A stretch of DNA of 64,000 nucleotides from Spirodela intermedia (Eukaryota > Streptophyta > Magnoliopsida > Alismatales > Araceae), in assembly GCA_902729315.2 (NCBI GenBank), contig LR746272.1, positions 2,824,035 to 2,888,034 on the forward strand, given 5' to 3'. The notes beneath the pieces are model-generated. The model was not told the DNA's origin. It ran no database searches and worked only from the letters and a program-made list of their open reading frames with translations. The position numbers were made by a program, and so were the translations under genes. The first letter of the stretch is position 1; each line of letters begins with the position of its first letter. This document shows positions 1 to 10,304 of the stretch, piece after piece.

Positions 1-353
1 TCTACCAGGTGATGCAGGCGGTGCTCAGGGACCCGGAGGACCAGACGGAAATGCATCTGGTGTACGCAAACCGGAGCGAGGACGATATCCTACTGCGAGA
101 GGAGCTGGACGGCTGGGCGAAGAAGCGGAGCGAGCAGGTGAAGGTGTGGTACGTGGTGAACGAGGCTAAGGATCCCGGCTGGACCTACAGCGTCGGGTTC
201 GTCACCGAGGAGATCCTCCGGCAGCGGGTGCCGGCGGCGGCGGAAGACGTGCTGGCGCTGGCCTGCGGCCCGCCACCGATGCTGCAGTTCGCCGTGGCAC
301 CCATCCTCGAGAAGATGGGCTACGACGTCAAGAACGCCCTGCTCCAGTTCTGA
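1..353 (+). CDS. NIA: Nitrate reductase (NADH), C-terminal end, partial
   Basis: This is the last part of an assimilatory nitrate reductase, the cytosolic enzyme that reduces nitrate to nitrite with electrons passed from NADH through FAD, haem and molybdenum cofactor. The reading frame is open from the left edge (codons in phase from position 3) to a TGA at 351-353, so only about 116 residues are present. They belong to the NADH-binding half of the cytochrome b5 reductase-like domain. The diagnostic motif CGPPPM is preceded by LALA, and [15 protein letters not shown] and YSVGFVTEE match the family. The protein ends in Phe, as nitrate reductases commonly do. The third codon position is strongly GC-biased, unlike the AT-rich DNA that follows. 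A stand-alone cytochrome b5 reductase is the alternative, but the [15 protein letters not shown] stretch favours nitrate reductase. Confidence 0.93.
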   Translation, partial: YQVMQAVLRDPEDQTEMHLVYANRSEDDILLREELDGWAKKRSEQVKVWYVVNEAKDPGWTYSVGFVTEEILRQRVPAAAEDVLALACGPPPMLQFAVAPILEKMGYDVKNALLQF

Positions 354-618
354 AGCCAGCCCCTCCCTTCTATGATGGACTGTCGACTCTTTCCATTCCG
401 CCATTTTTTCTCCTCTTCCTTCCTGCTCTCTCGGTCCTGTGGCCGGTGGTCTATCTGTATATAGTCTACTACTCTGTAGAGGGCGAGATCCTTTCTTCAG
501 AACCTGCTTCTAGCTAACACCTGGATCTCTGGGGGATGGCCATGGTCGTCGTCTCCAAGTTTACCGGTACACGCCATGGCCTTGATTTGTAGCGCTTGCG
601 ACAATGGAGGACTTCATC
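354..618 (+). other. 3' flank of the nitrate reductase gene
   Basis: Pyrimidine-rich, non-coding sequence directly after the nitrate reductase stop codon, presumably its 3' UTR and terminator region. No coding potential is visible. GC content falls sharply at about position 600, where the inverted-repeat block begins. A motif AATAAA at 709-714 lies slightly further on, inside the repeat arm, and could serve as a poly(A) signal, but plant signals are too loose to be sure. Confidence 0.5.
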
Positions 619-1850
619 AAAGTTATAGTCCCTTTACAAAGAGTTTGAAAATACCTTACCTTCTTTCCTTCGACCACATTTGCTCACATGAGGGAGAGAA
701 AGGGGGATAAATAAAGTGAGAGTGAGTGTGATTGTTGTGACTTAATCATCGTATAATAAATCACATAAATGTAAAATTTATAAAAGTAGAAAATACTATT
801 TTTTAGATATTTAGAAAATTGTATAAATAAATATATCAATTCTAAATTGATAAAAAGCTTCAAAAATAATAAGAAATTCTCATGGTTGATTTGGGATGTG
901 AGATAATATCCAGTGAAATTTCAGATTTTTTCTCAAAATAAATATGATTTGTTTATGATTTTTAGACTAAATGATAATAAAAAATCTATTAAAAAAATTT
1001 TAAAAACATAAATTTCAACTACTCATGTCAGATTATGTTGGCATCATGAAGAATGATGATTTGAACAAAAACAAAGTTCCATATGACAATTATTGTGTAA
1101 ATGATTAAAAATAATTTAATCGATAAAAGTGTGATGTATAAATGCTAAATGAATTGTATTTGATTAAAGAAAGGTTTCAAATTTTCAAATCACTCAAAAC
1201 ATTAAAATTTTCAAGATTCATCAAGCTTAAAAGAGGTAAAATAAAGTTTTGCCACTATGACAATGATCATTAGAATTTTGAGCATTGGAAAGGATTTTTG
1301 TGTAATGCTCATGAACTCAAAGGCTTTTCTTAGACATACATGATATAAGCAATCTTATCATCTCTTTGTAAAGTTCAATGAAGTGTCTCTAGCAATTCTC
1401 ACTTGATAAAATGAAAGTTTAACGATGACGGTTCTTCAATGGCTATCACTTGACAAAGATAAGTTAGAATCAAGGTGAGGTGCATTTTAGGGAACATCTT
1501 CCTCAAGTCAATGCATTGATAGGAGTCTCGTATTACATCTAGAGCATTCTGAAGTAGTGACTTATCTCTTTATAGACCACCCTATTATCGACTACATTAT
1601 AGTTGTCAATCAAACATAGATGATTTCCTCAAAGAATTTATGATTTTTATATTCAAAATATTATGTTAGTTGTCAATGATGATCTGCAAATATTGTTGAT
1701 AAAATTTTCATTGATGATCAAGTGATTATGGTGGCTTGATTATTGTTCGACATTCTATAAAAAAATTGTGAGTTAATATAAACAAAAAGTCATAAATTTG
1801 ACTTTAGTGGGATTCAAACCTTCGCAAGTCATTTAGCTTTGTGAGTCAAG
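619..1850 (+). repeat. Left arm of long inverted repeat
   Basis: This segment aligns by eye, with gaps, to the reverse complement of 8415-9569 along its whole length. Anchor points are ATAATAAATCACATAAATG at 754-772 against the complement near 9495-9515, AATGATCATTAGAATTTTGAG near 1262 against the complement near 9030, TTTATGATTTTTATATTC near 1636 against the complement near 8620, and TAGTGGGATTCAAACC near 1805 against the complement near 8460. The order is collinear. Similarity looks like roughly 70-80 percent, with many small indels, so the repeat is old. Confidence 0.65.
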
Positions 1851-4800
1851 GTTTATGAAAGACCAAAATGTCCTTGAAATAGTGAGTACATTACCAAAAT
1901 TTCTTCTAATACAATAAAAATATTTCTGATATTATTTCATCAACGTCAACCAAGTTTTAGTCCCACATCAATTTTATTTCAATGTTTGAGATGAAGATAA
2001 GTATTTATCTGCTTCTCTATTCGAGTTCCTTCTCTTAGAAATGAAATGGAGAGGACCACTTGTAAAGAGAGTTAAGCCAAGTGGTATGCCGCCACATACA
2101 TGTGTGTACGATCAGTCCATGCCTCACACTTGGTTAGCCCCTAGTGACATGAAAGGGGAGTGATGCACATGTGCTTTCTATGATTTCCTTAACAACTCAA
2201 GCTCATACCTCATCACTCCTACTTGTGACACTCATTTGTGTGTGACACCCTTTGGGTCCACTATCGTGTTGACTCGACATTGGGTCCCTCTTTTTTTATA
2301 TTTTTTATTTAATTTATTTTTAAAACTAATATAAAAATCATATAAAATCACATAATTAGGCAAAAGTTCACATTATTTACCTAGCTCCTTTTCTTTATTG
2401 AATTTTAATATATATATTTATCATGAGTAAAATTATTAAATAATTATTAACTCATAAAAATAAAAACTTATTATACCCCTAATTTAAATCATTTCTAATC
2501 CCTTAGTAGTCGAAATATCATAATTACTCAATATTAAAAAATTTCAAAGATCATATTTTAATGCAGAAAAATACAAATAAAAATGATGCACCTAGAGATA
2601 TCTTAGATTTTTAAATCAAGTAAGAAAAATGATTCTAATCATTTAAATATTGAAACACTCCTCAAAATAACAATCAAGATAGAACTTATTCTAGTCACAT
2701 AATTATTACTTCTTCCTCATAGAAAATAAATCACAAGATGGTCAAATTATCAATACTTATTAGATAACATAATTATTTTTTATTTCTATAGCTTGATTTT
2801 TGAAATTTTTACTATTTTTTCTCAAAATTTCTATAAATAATATTTTTTTTTCCTATAAAAAATTTCAACAAGGAGAATTATGTCTCACATCCTCCATGTG
2901 TACTTATGGTTGATATAGTTTCTTGCTTCCATGTCTTTCTTAAATTCAAAATAATCATTTTCTTTATCAAGTCTTCAAAGAGTAAAAATTCTCTATTAAA
3001 CCTCAATATCAATCAAATTTTCGCATCAACTAGTTATTATCTATTGAGATCACGAAGTAAAAAAAATTTAAAATAAAATTTATGTTATCTATCATGTCTT
3101 CAAAGAGTATTTAGATATTTCATGTCAATAATCATTCTTCTAACTCATCAATAATCGTCCTAATATATTTTTTATCAGTCATTGTAATTGATTTAGTTTT
3201 TCGTGCATCTATTATGATGTAAGAAATAAGTACATTCAACATTTATGATAGTTCTATTTTCATTCATGTTTTCAGCAACCACAAATTGTCAAATTTTGCA
3301 TAAATAATAAAAAAGTATCATCATCATTAATTGTAATTTTTCAATTACAACTATATTTCTCTAAGGGTTGAAATTTAGGAAAAGGATCTCTAAGTTTTTG
3401 AATTTCGAATTATTTTCCTACTTTTTTTTAAAATATGTTAACTGTTTTTTTACTATTTATGACAAAAAACTAGTACATAGTTCCCATAAAATTTACGAAA
3501 TTGTTTTTGATTTTTTTATTGGTGAGCATGAATATAGATGCAAACACATGTGTTTAACCATTATACAGTAAAAATTCAAATTTAATACTTTATCCCCTGC
3601 CTTAAAAATGATATTGTCCTCTATGTCACAAAAAACAAAAATAGGATGTGTAGAAAATAATTATGTTCAAATGAAACACACATATGTTAATTTAAGTATA
3701 AAAAAAATCATCATAAAGGGTGACGTTCCAAAAGATATCACAACTTTATTTTGGATTTTCACTCATTATAAATGCTTCCGACTCTCCTATTCAAAGAAAT
3801 AAATATAAGAAAAATGTTGTTGGAATTTTTTTAAAAAATAGAACTGAAGACAATAGAATTAATGAAATAAAAACCACAGGTTTCCTCCCATATAGCAATG
3901 AGTTTATTGTACACAATAGAATTATAAGTCCTACACATTTTGAATTTAATTTTCTGAGAAATAATTTCAACCTAGAATTCATAAAGCCACATTTTTTCTC
4001 CAACATCAATTTTTTTTTCTACTAATGTACCTATCATGAAAGACTTTAGTTTTTTAAGAAACATATTTTTATATATATTTATATTTATTTGAAAAATAAA
4101 GGGTTAAGTCTGATCGTGAGTTATATTGATTAAATATGAAATTTTGATGTCGGAATCACTTGAATTTTTTTCTAAGTTTTCTATAATTTTGAAATTTTAT
4201 TTCGATTATAAGGAATTTTTCAGAAATTTAAAGGTGTTTTTATGAATTTTCACAAACTTATTATAATAAAATAATAAAAAATGATAATTATTTTATAAAT
4301 ATATATATGAATTTGATATATTTATTATATACCATATTGGGCTGCTAGACAATCATCCCACAGCCCATGACATTGCTTGGTTTGGGCACTTTATGACTTT
4401 GAATAAAAACCTCTTCTTTTTATTATCTATCACCCAAGGATGAGAAAAAAAATTATAATTAATCAAAATTATATTTTAAACTAAATTAAAATGATAAAAA
4501 CTATGAAAAAAAGTTAAATTATTCTCCTTTTCTTGTTAGCCACCAAGAAAAGGAGAAGAACGAAGTACTTAAATTAAATGAATATGAAAACAAAGTATTT
4601 CTCATCAATGTCTATCACCACAAGAACAAAAACAGAAATAAAATGAGACAATAATTGAAACTAAAATTGTAAAGAACTATGTTGGTCACAGCCCCCTTGA
4701 TTTTGAGATCCTCCTCCTTTGCTCTCTACCCTTATTTCCTTGCCCTTTTGTGCCTCCGAGTCTCCTAACCTGATTGTTCCTCCCTTCTCCCAAAAGAGTG

Positions 4801-6289
4801 AAGAACCTCATTTCTCCCTTAGATCTACAACTTTTTCATTGTGTTGATGTAACCATTTTTTTGTATTATTCATCTTCAATCTTTGACTCTCATTTCACAC
4901 TCCAATTCTTGTCAAAACTAACATCTTTAATATATAACATCCTTCATAATAAGTTATAGAGTTTCATTTCAAATTTTAGATGAATTAGATGAGTATTCAC
5001 TGAGAAATCATAATTTCCATATTATCATTCACATGGAAATCATAAGATCAATTGGTGGAATTAACCTGTGGAAGATGCATGATTTGAACCCAAGTCTCTC
5101 ACATGACAGGTGGGTCAACAGTCAACTAGTGCTCTACCAAACTAGTGCTTGCCAAACCAACTCCCACCAAGCTAGTAGTCCAAACCAACAGTTGATGAAC
5201 CTGCACTAGTTGAACTAGTGGTCCACCAAATGAAAGCTTTTGGAAGTTTAGTCCCACATTGTAAAGTTTCTTGGAAAAGTTGGCTATAAATGTAAAACCC
5301 ATCTGATAACTTCCGCAAGTTTAATTTATATTTTATATTCTAGTTAAAAGCTTTGTTAGTTATATAGGACTTTGTTGTGTAATGAACATCAAAGTCTAAT
5401 TTTAGTTTTAGAATTTATTTCTGATCACGAATTAAGTTATTATAGGTTATCTTGATTGACAACCAAGGTATTTCTGCACTTTATTTATTTAAATTTTATT
5501 TTAGATCTTAGTTTTAATTATCTCAAAATATTATCCAGATCAATACAAGTCACTTTATTAACAACCACCCTTCTCATCTTTTCCATCCACAATCTTTAAT
5601 TTATATTTCTCTATTCATGATTTAATCATTTCATCATAAACCCTCTTTCTAATTATTTAGACTTGATAACAGAATTAAATTTATGAAATTAATTAAACAA
5701 TGATGATATTAAGTATTTAAAAGAATCTTACATCATTTCTCTCATCTTATTTTACTTTGTACTTTTATTTTTAGTTAGTATGTGTTAAAAAAAAATAAAT
5801 TCATCAAAACTAGTTCTCACCATTTTTGATGATCGACTTGAAATTAAACAAATGCTAGAATTTATTTAGAGATTTCAGTTATAAATTTTGTTAAATTTGT
5901 ATGTATTAAAACCAACAACTATTGAGGTCAATTTTGATACAATTTTTGTTAATTATGTTAAGTAGATATCATTTTCTTAGAGCCAATGCCTATTGAGGTT
6001 GAATACCTACCTAGACTCTACTCAAACCATGCTGCTATAATGTTGAGAATAATAAAGATCAATAGAAAATGAGTTTGTAACATGTGGACATTGCACGAAA
6101 AATTTAAAGAGTTTGTAACGGAGAATTAGAAGGGAGAGATCTCTAACAGCACCTTTGTTAATTTTGGCTACAAAACAAGGAATATGAAAAAACACTTTTG
6201 AATGATTGAACAAACATGTTTTTGAGAATATTTATTTAAGAGTAAAAAGATTAGAATGAGTATAGACAACTAGATGATGAAAAGGGAAT
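1851..6289. other. AT-rich gene-free DNA inside the inverted-repeat block
   Basis: No convincing gene is present. Short ORFs, such as those at 3608-4025, have AT-driven composition and no recognisable domain. Segments near 1959 and 5249 contain TAGTCCCACAT, a motif often found near the start of plant Copia LTRs, and suggest old nested insertions. The stretch at 5090-5240 repeats the hexamer ACTAGT/CTAGTG several times. Confidence 0.5.
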
Positions 6290-6910
6290 GAATCAACAAA
6301 AAATGGGTGTTTTTTGTGAAGGAGAATTGGAGAATACTTCCTTGCAATATGAGGTCTTAGTGAAAAAAAATAGAAAATCAAGTGGTTGAAGGAGGGGGAC
6401 AAGATACAAAAGTCCCATGCCACAACAAGAATTAGAAGGAAAATGCATTACTTTCCTAAAGTAATTAAAAATAAAAGAGGAGTAAAAAGTACTTTGTTAA
6501 TCTATTGATGTGAGAACCAACAAAGGTTAAGGGAGAGTTCTAGAGGTCATTTCAAGGTGTGTCACAATGAAAGAGAATGAGGGCCTCAATAGAACTCTAA
6601 GGTATGGCATTTAGTATGAAGGAGGACATTGCACTTGGGCCAAATGAAATAGGATCCAAATTCTACACCTCCTGCTAAGGTATAGTTGAATCAGATATGT
6701 GTGAAGTAGTAAAAGAGTTCATGGGGAGAAGCCATCTGCTTAGACAATGGAAAGCATCCTTGATAGCATTAATTCCAAAAAAAAGATAATCATGATAATT
6801 TTTCAGACTTTAGACCTATTAACCTTTGTAACACTTATTATAATGTTATTTCAAAATTATTATATAGTATATTGAAGGAGATCTTTGCCCAAATTCATTT
6901 CGAGTGAGTA
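6290..6910 (+). pseudogene. LINE (L1-type) reverse transcriptase relic
   Basis: Broken remains of a non-LTR retrotransposon polyprotein. Around 6376-6500 one frame reads KIKWLKEGDK and then HATTRIRRKM, matching the endonuclease-to-RT linker of plant L1 elements (consensus of the type WLKEGDRNTKFFH). From about 6600 a frame reads MKEDIALGPNEIGSKF, then at 6750-6780 KASLIALIPKK. After a one-base shift it continues as DFRPINLCNTYYNVISKLL, the classic start of the LINE RT domain. Stops and frameshifts show it is dead. Both ends are eroded; no poly(A) tail or target duplication was identified. Confidence 0.7.
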
Positions 6911-8414
6911 GGGAGTCTTAGGAATTTGAAGTGTGGACTATGGCCTTGAAGCCTCAATATGTTGGATGGGTGCTGAAGAATGACGTCATAGTGTGATCAG
7001 CTCCAAGGAACAAGTCAATCATTTCATTCAACCTATTCTTCACCTCTAGCCCAAGCGGTCTTGAGTGATGCATCAGTTGTGGCCACTCAAATAAGTCAAT
7101 CAAGTTCAAGTCAAAACAAATCAGACATTTTGAGTAGCAAGTCTTTGTGGGACAGACGTCCCCAGTAGGCACTTTGGGCCCCTTCCTAGCTACTAGATTC
7201 GTCTAGTGCTTTGGGTACTATAGACACTCTGCTATTCTCAAACCTCTGATAGAAATAATTTCAATGCATGCGTTCTTTCTCTCCTAGTTCCTCCATCATC
7301 ACCAATTTTGGCCCCTAGGCAGATTCAACTCACCTGATCTATTACTACATGGAAGTCACTAGTGACTTTCCAAGACTATGTCCTTATGAATCTTATGAGA
7401 TCATGTAGTAATAAGATAGAGCAAGACTATTACTACATGGAAGTCGCTAGTGACTTTTCAACTCACCCAAAGGACTCATCTTTTGTTGCATCTGGTACGA
7501 GATGAAGAAGATAGAGCTTTGTCAATTGATGAACAATGGATTGACAGAGCTCTTGGCTAGAAGTTGTCCACAAGATGACTAAAACATCTTTAATCTACAT
7601 AGGCTAGAAGGTCCAGCCTACTTCAAGAAGGTCTTGGCTAACTTAGGCGGGGCTTGAGGGTTTTGCATAGGTCTTTAGGGTGGCCTGTTATAGATTGAAC
7701 AAAGAGTGAACCTCTAAAGAGTGTGGCCTACTCCCTAAAGAGTGAACCCCTTCTTGTTCAGATTGAACAAAGATCAAAACATATTATATATGATATAATA
7801 TAAATTCATGATTTTGCATCTTTAGGGAGTAGGCTAAACAAACGTGTTGAAAGCATTCCATTTCACATTTTCTGTCACAATTTTTGTTTAGTCCGTACAT
7901 TCTATATTACAAGGATGTTTACCCTCAATTTGACTCTCATCTTGCAAGGTTCGTGTATCGAGCAAGTTTTCAAAGAAATAAGGTTCTTGGTTGTCTATTC
8001 ATCTCCACTCCATGATGGAGAATGGTTAGGATTCATTAAATGGAAATGTCCTTGGTGACGTAGCTATCTCAAGACTATATTCACGTATCTGTGAGCAATG
8101 GTTTTGAATATATACTCCCCCTTCCCAACCCATATCTTGTTCATTCTAGCGACACATCCTCCTATTTCATCTTTTCCCAATCTCCCTTAATTGAAGAAAG
8201 AGAAGCTCGAGAAGGACTACAAAAAAAACCTAGTTCACTCGTTGTTGCATCCATGCTGCTACATTCCATCATGGAATTTACACTTTTGAAAAGTTCAATT
8301 TTAGAAACTTCCTTTTCCCTTGGTGGCACAACCCAACATGCATTTTTGAGTGCCGTGTTAGGGCAATAGGCATACTACAATCAGACTTGAGTCAAAGGTA
8401 TGTGGGTAATTTGC
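6911..8414. other. Gene-free DNA with a small local repeat
   Basis: No supported gene. A 30-bp segment with the palindrome AAGTCACTAGTGACTT occurs near 7342-7371 and again, with one change, near 7429-7458. Between them the reverse complement CATGTAGTAATA occurs near 7404, so the region could fold into a hairpin. The phrase AAAGAGTGAACC also occurs twice near 7707 and 7736. A 92-codon ORF at 8091-8369 has no recognisable domain. Confidence 0.4.
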
Positions 8415-9569
8415 ATTCTCTTTCTTACACACTTGAATGATGGGAAAGGACTCAAAACCCACTAGAGCCAAATTTTACATTTTTATGTAATTAAATTATG
8501 ATATTTTTGTAAATCACTAGTCAATGATTAACCTACTAAAATTGTTTGATCATCAATATAAATTTCATCAAACACTGTTTATATATTGTTTGTTAACAAC
8601 CAATCAAAATATTTCAAATATAAAAATCATAGATTCTTTAAAGAAATCATCTTGATTGATCAATAAATACATTCTAATTGAAAATAGAATGATTTATCAA
8701 GAGATGAGATAACATCTCCTTACAATATACCAAATGTGATGAAGAGTCACTTTTTATTATGCAAACTTGAGGATGAAGCTCCTTAAGATGCATTCTAGAT
8801 CCATTCAATTTATTATTGACAAGTGCCAACCAATTGATATCTGAAAGTCACTAGATTTTCACTCTATCAAGCAAAAATTGTTGAAGACAATTTATCGAGT
8901 CATTTTATTACATTTTAGATTTCACAAGAAAATTTAAAGATTTATTACATCATAAATGTTCAAATAGAGTTTTTAAGGTTATAGACATCATCAATAATAA
9001 TCTTCTCAAACACTCAAAATACCAATGATCATTGCTGCGATACAATTTTTTTTTTGAGATTTTATGTGATCTTAAATTTTGAAACTATTCTTTATTCAAC
9101 TATGATTCTTTTGACTTTTATAAATCTTAAATTAATTAATTAAATAATTTATAGTCATTTATGTAAGAATTGTTAGATAATACTCTATTTAAAATTCTGC
9201 CCAAATTATATGAATTGGGGGTGTTGATCTCATCTTGATATTTGCACCAAAGTTTTCTTTTTTATGAATTTTAAAGTAAATTTTATCTTTATTATTATTA
9301 TTTAAAATGACAAAATATCATATTTTAAAAGTAAAAATATGAAAATTTACTTAATATGATCTTACATCTCTTTGTTGGACTACAAAAGTTTTCATTATGT
9401 TTGGAGATTTTATTAATTTATTATTAATTTTATTATAATAAAATATTTTTAAAATGTGAAAGTTAGTATTTTCTAATTTTATAAATTTAAATTTGTGTGA
9501 TTTATTATAAAACTATTAAACCACATCACTTATATTTCTCTTTGAAGTTCTCAAAGAGATATCAACTTT
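8415..9569 (-). repeat. Right arm of long inverted repeat
   Basis: Reverse-complement partner of the left arm at 619-1850, recognised from several collinear matching blocks. The outermost match is AACTTT ending at 9569, paired with AAAGTT starting at 619. The innermost recognisable block is around 8415-8475. No coding potential is seen in the arm. Confidence 0.65.
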
Positions 9570-9880
9570 AGATAGAGATTTTTCTTTTGAAGCCAAAATT
9601 ATAATTTCTCATCTATCTCTCATTACTTCAAAAATAATAGGAGCCTATGTTTTTTATTATTTTATGTTTATCCATCACCTTTGTTATTCTCTTTAATTTA
9701 ATGATTTCAGAACTTGTTCATTGACGCAAGATCTAGGGTTTGAGCTCTCTAGAGTTCTTAGTCATCAATCTATCACTGTGGTTAGTGGGTACTCATATTA
9801 TTGACTTAAAATATATATTTTTATTTGTTTACATATTAATGTGATTAATGTGTAACGAGGGTAGACAATTGAAATGTGGC
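9570..9880. other. AT-rich DNA between the inverted-repeat block and the separase promoter
   Basis: Non-coding, AT-rich sequence with no recognisable gene or repeat boundary. GC content rises abruptly after about 9900 where the separase promoter begins. Confidence 0.4.
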
Positions 9881-9912
9881 CTCTTAAAGTAGTATGGATT
9901 ACCTGCAGTTAT

Positions 9913-9954
9913 TGGGCTTCGGATGGCTGCTGTCTCCGGCTAAGGCCCAGCCCA
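9913..9954. promoter_or_regulatory. Site II (TCP-type) motifs upstream of separase
   Basis: Three TGGGCY motifs occur within 42 bases: TGGGCT at 9913-9918, and GGCCCA at 9944-9949 and AGCCCA at 9949-9954, which are the motif on the other strand. Site II elements are bound by TCP factors and are common in promoters of genes active in dividing cells. They lie about 350-390 bp upstream of the separase ATG. Confidence 0.5.
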
Positions 9955-9980
9955 TTGAGCGCCCCCCGGTCCCTTAAAAC

Positions 9981-9990
9981 GGGCGCGAAA
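9981..9990 (-). promoter_or_regulatory. Putative E2F binding site upstream of separase
   Basis: The minus strand reads TTTCGCGCCC, an exact match to the plant E2F consensus TTTSGCGC. It is about 315 bp upstream of the separase ATG and next to site II motifs. E2F control would fit a gene needed at mitosis and meiosis. Binding is inferred from the motif only. Confidence 0.55.
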
Positions 9991-10304
9991 GACCTGTTCG
10001 AATGCGCGCGATGGCGGCGCCCGACACTGACATATTTGCAGTTGTACTCTAAACTATATTATGTTTACTAAAATAACCCAAATGATGTAAATGGTCTCCG
10101 ACGGGACTTCTCGCGTCGTTGCCTCCTCTTGCCGACTTAAAGGGTCATATATTATTTTAAGATATCATCGTTCTAGGAAAGTAACTATGGAATTTGATGA
10201 GGGGGTTTGCAAAATAATGCATCCCCACGCAAAAATTCCCCCACCCCCTTGCTCTTCTTCCTCAGTTCCCCTTCCGCTGGTCTCCATCTCTGCCCGCCAT
10301 CGCC

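Larger units (their letters stand above)
619..9569. mobile_element. Candidate decayed transposon bounded by long inverted repeats
   Basis: About 9 kb of AT-rich DNA lies between two arms that read as diverged reverse complements of each other (about 619-1850 and 8415-9569). Long terminal inverted repeats are typical of some plant DNA transposons, for example Mutator-like elements, so this may be one old element. I found no transposase reading frame; the interior has only short ORFs, a LINE relic and sequences resembling LTR starts (TAGTCCCACAT at about 1959 and 5249). I could not find matching target-site duplications at the estimated ends. Two separate insertions of the same repeat in opposite orientation would look the same. 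Confidence 0.45.
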
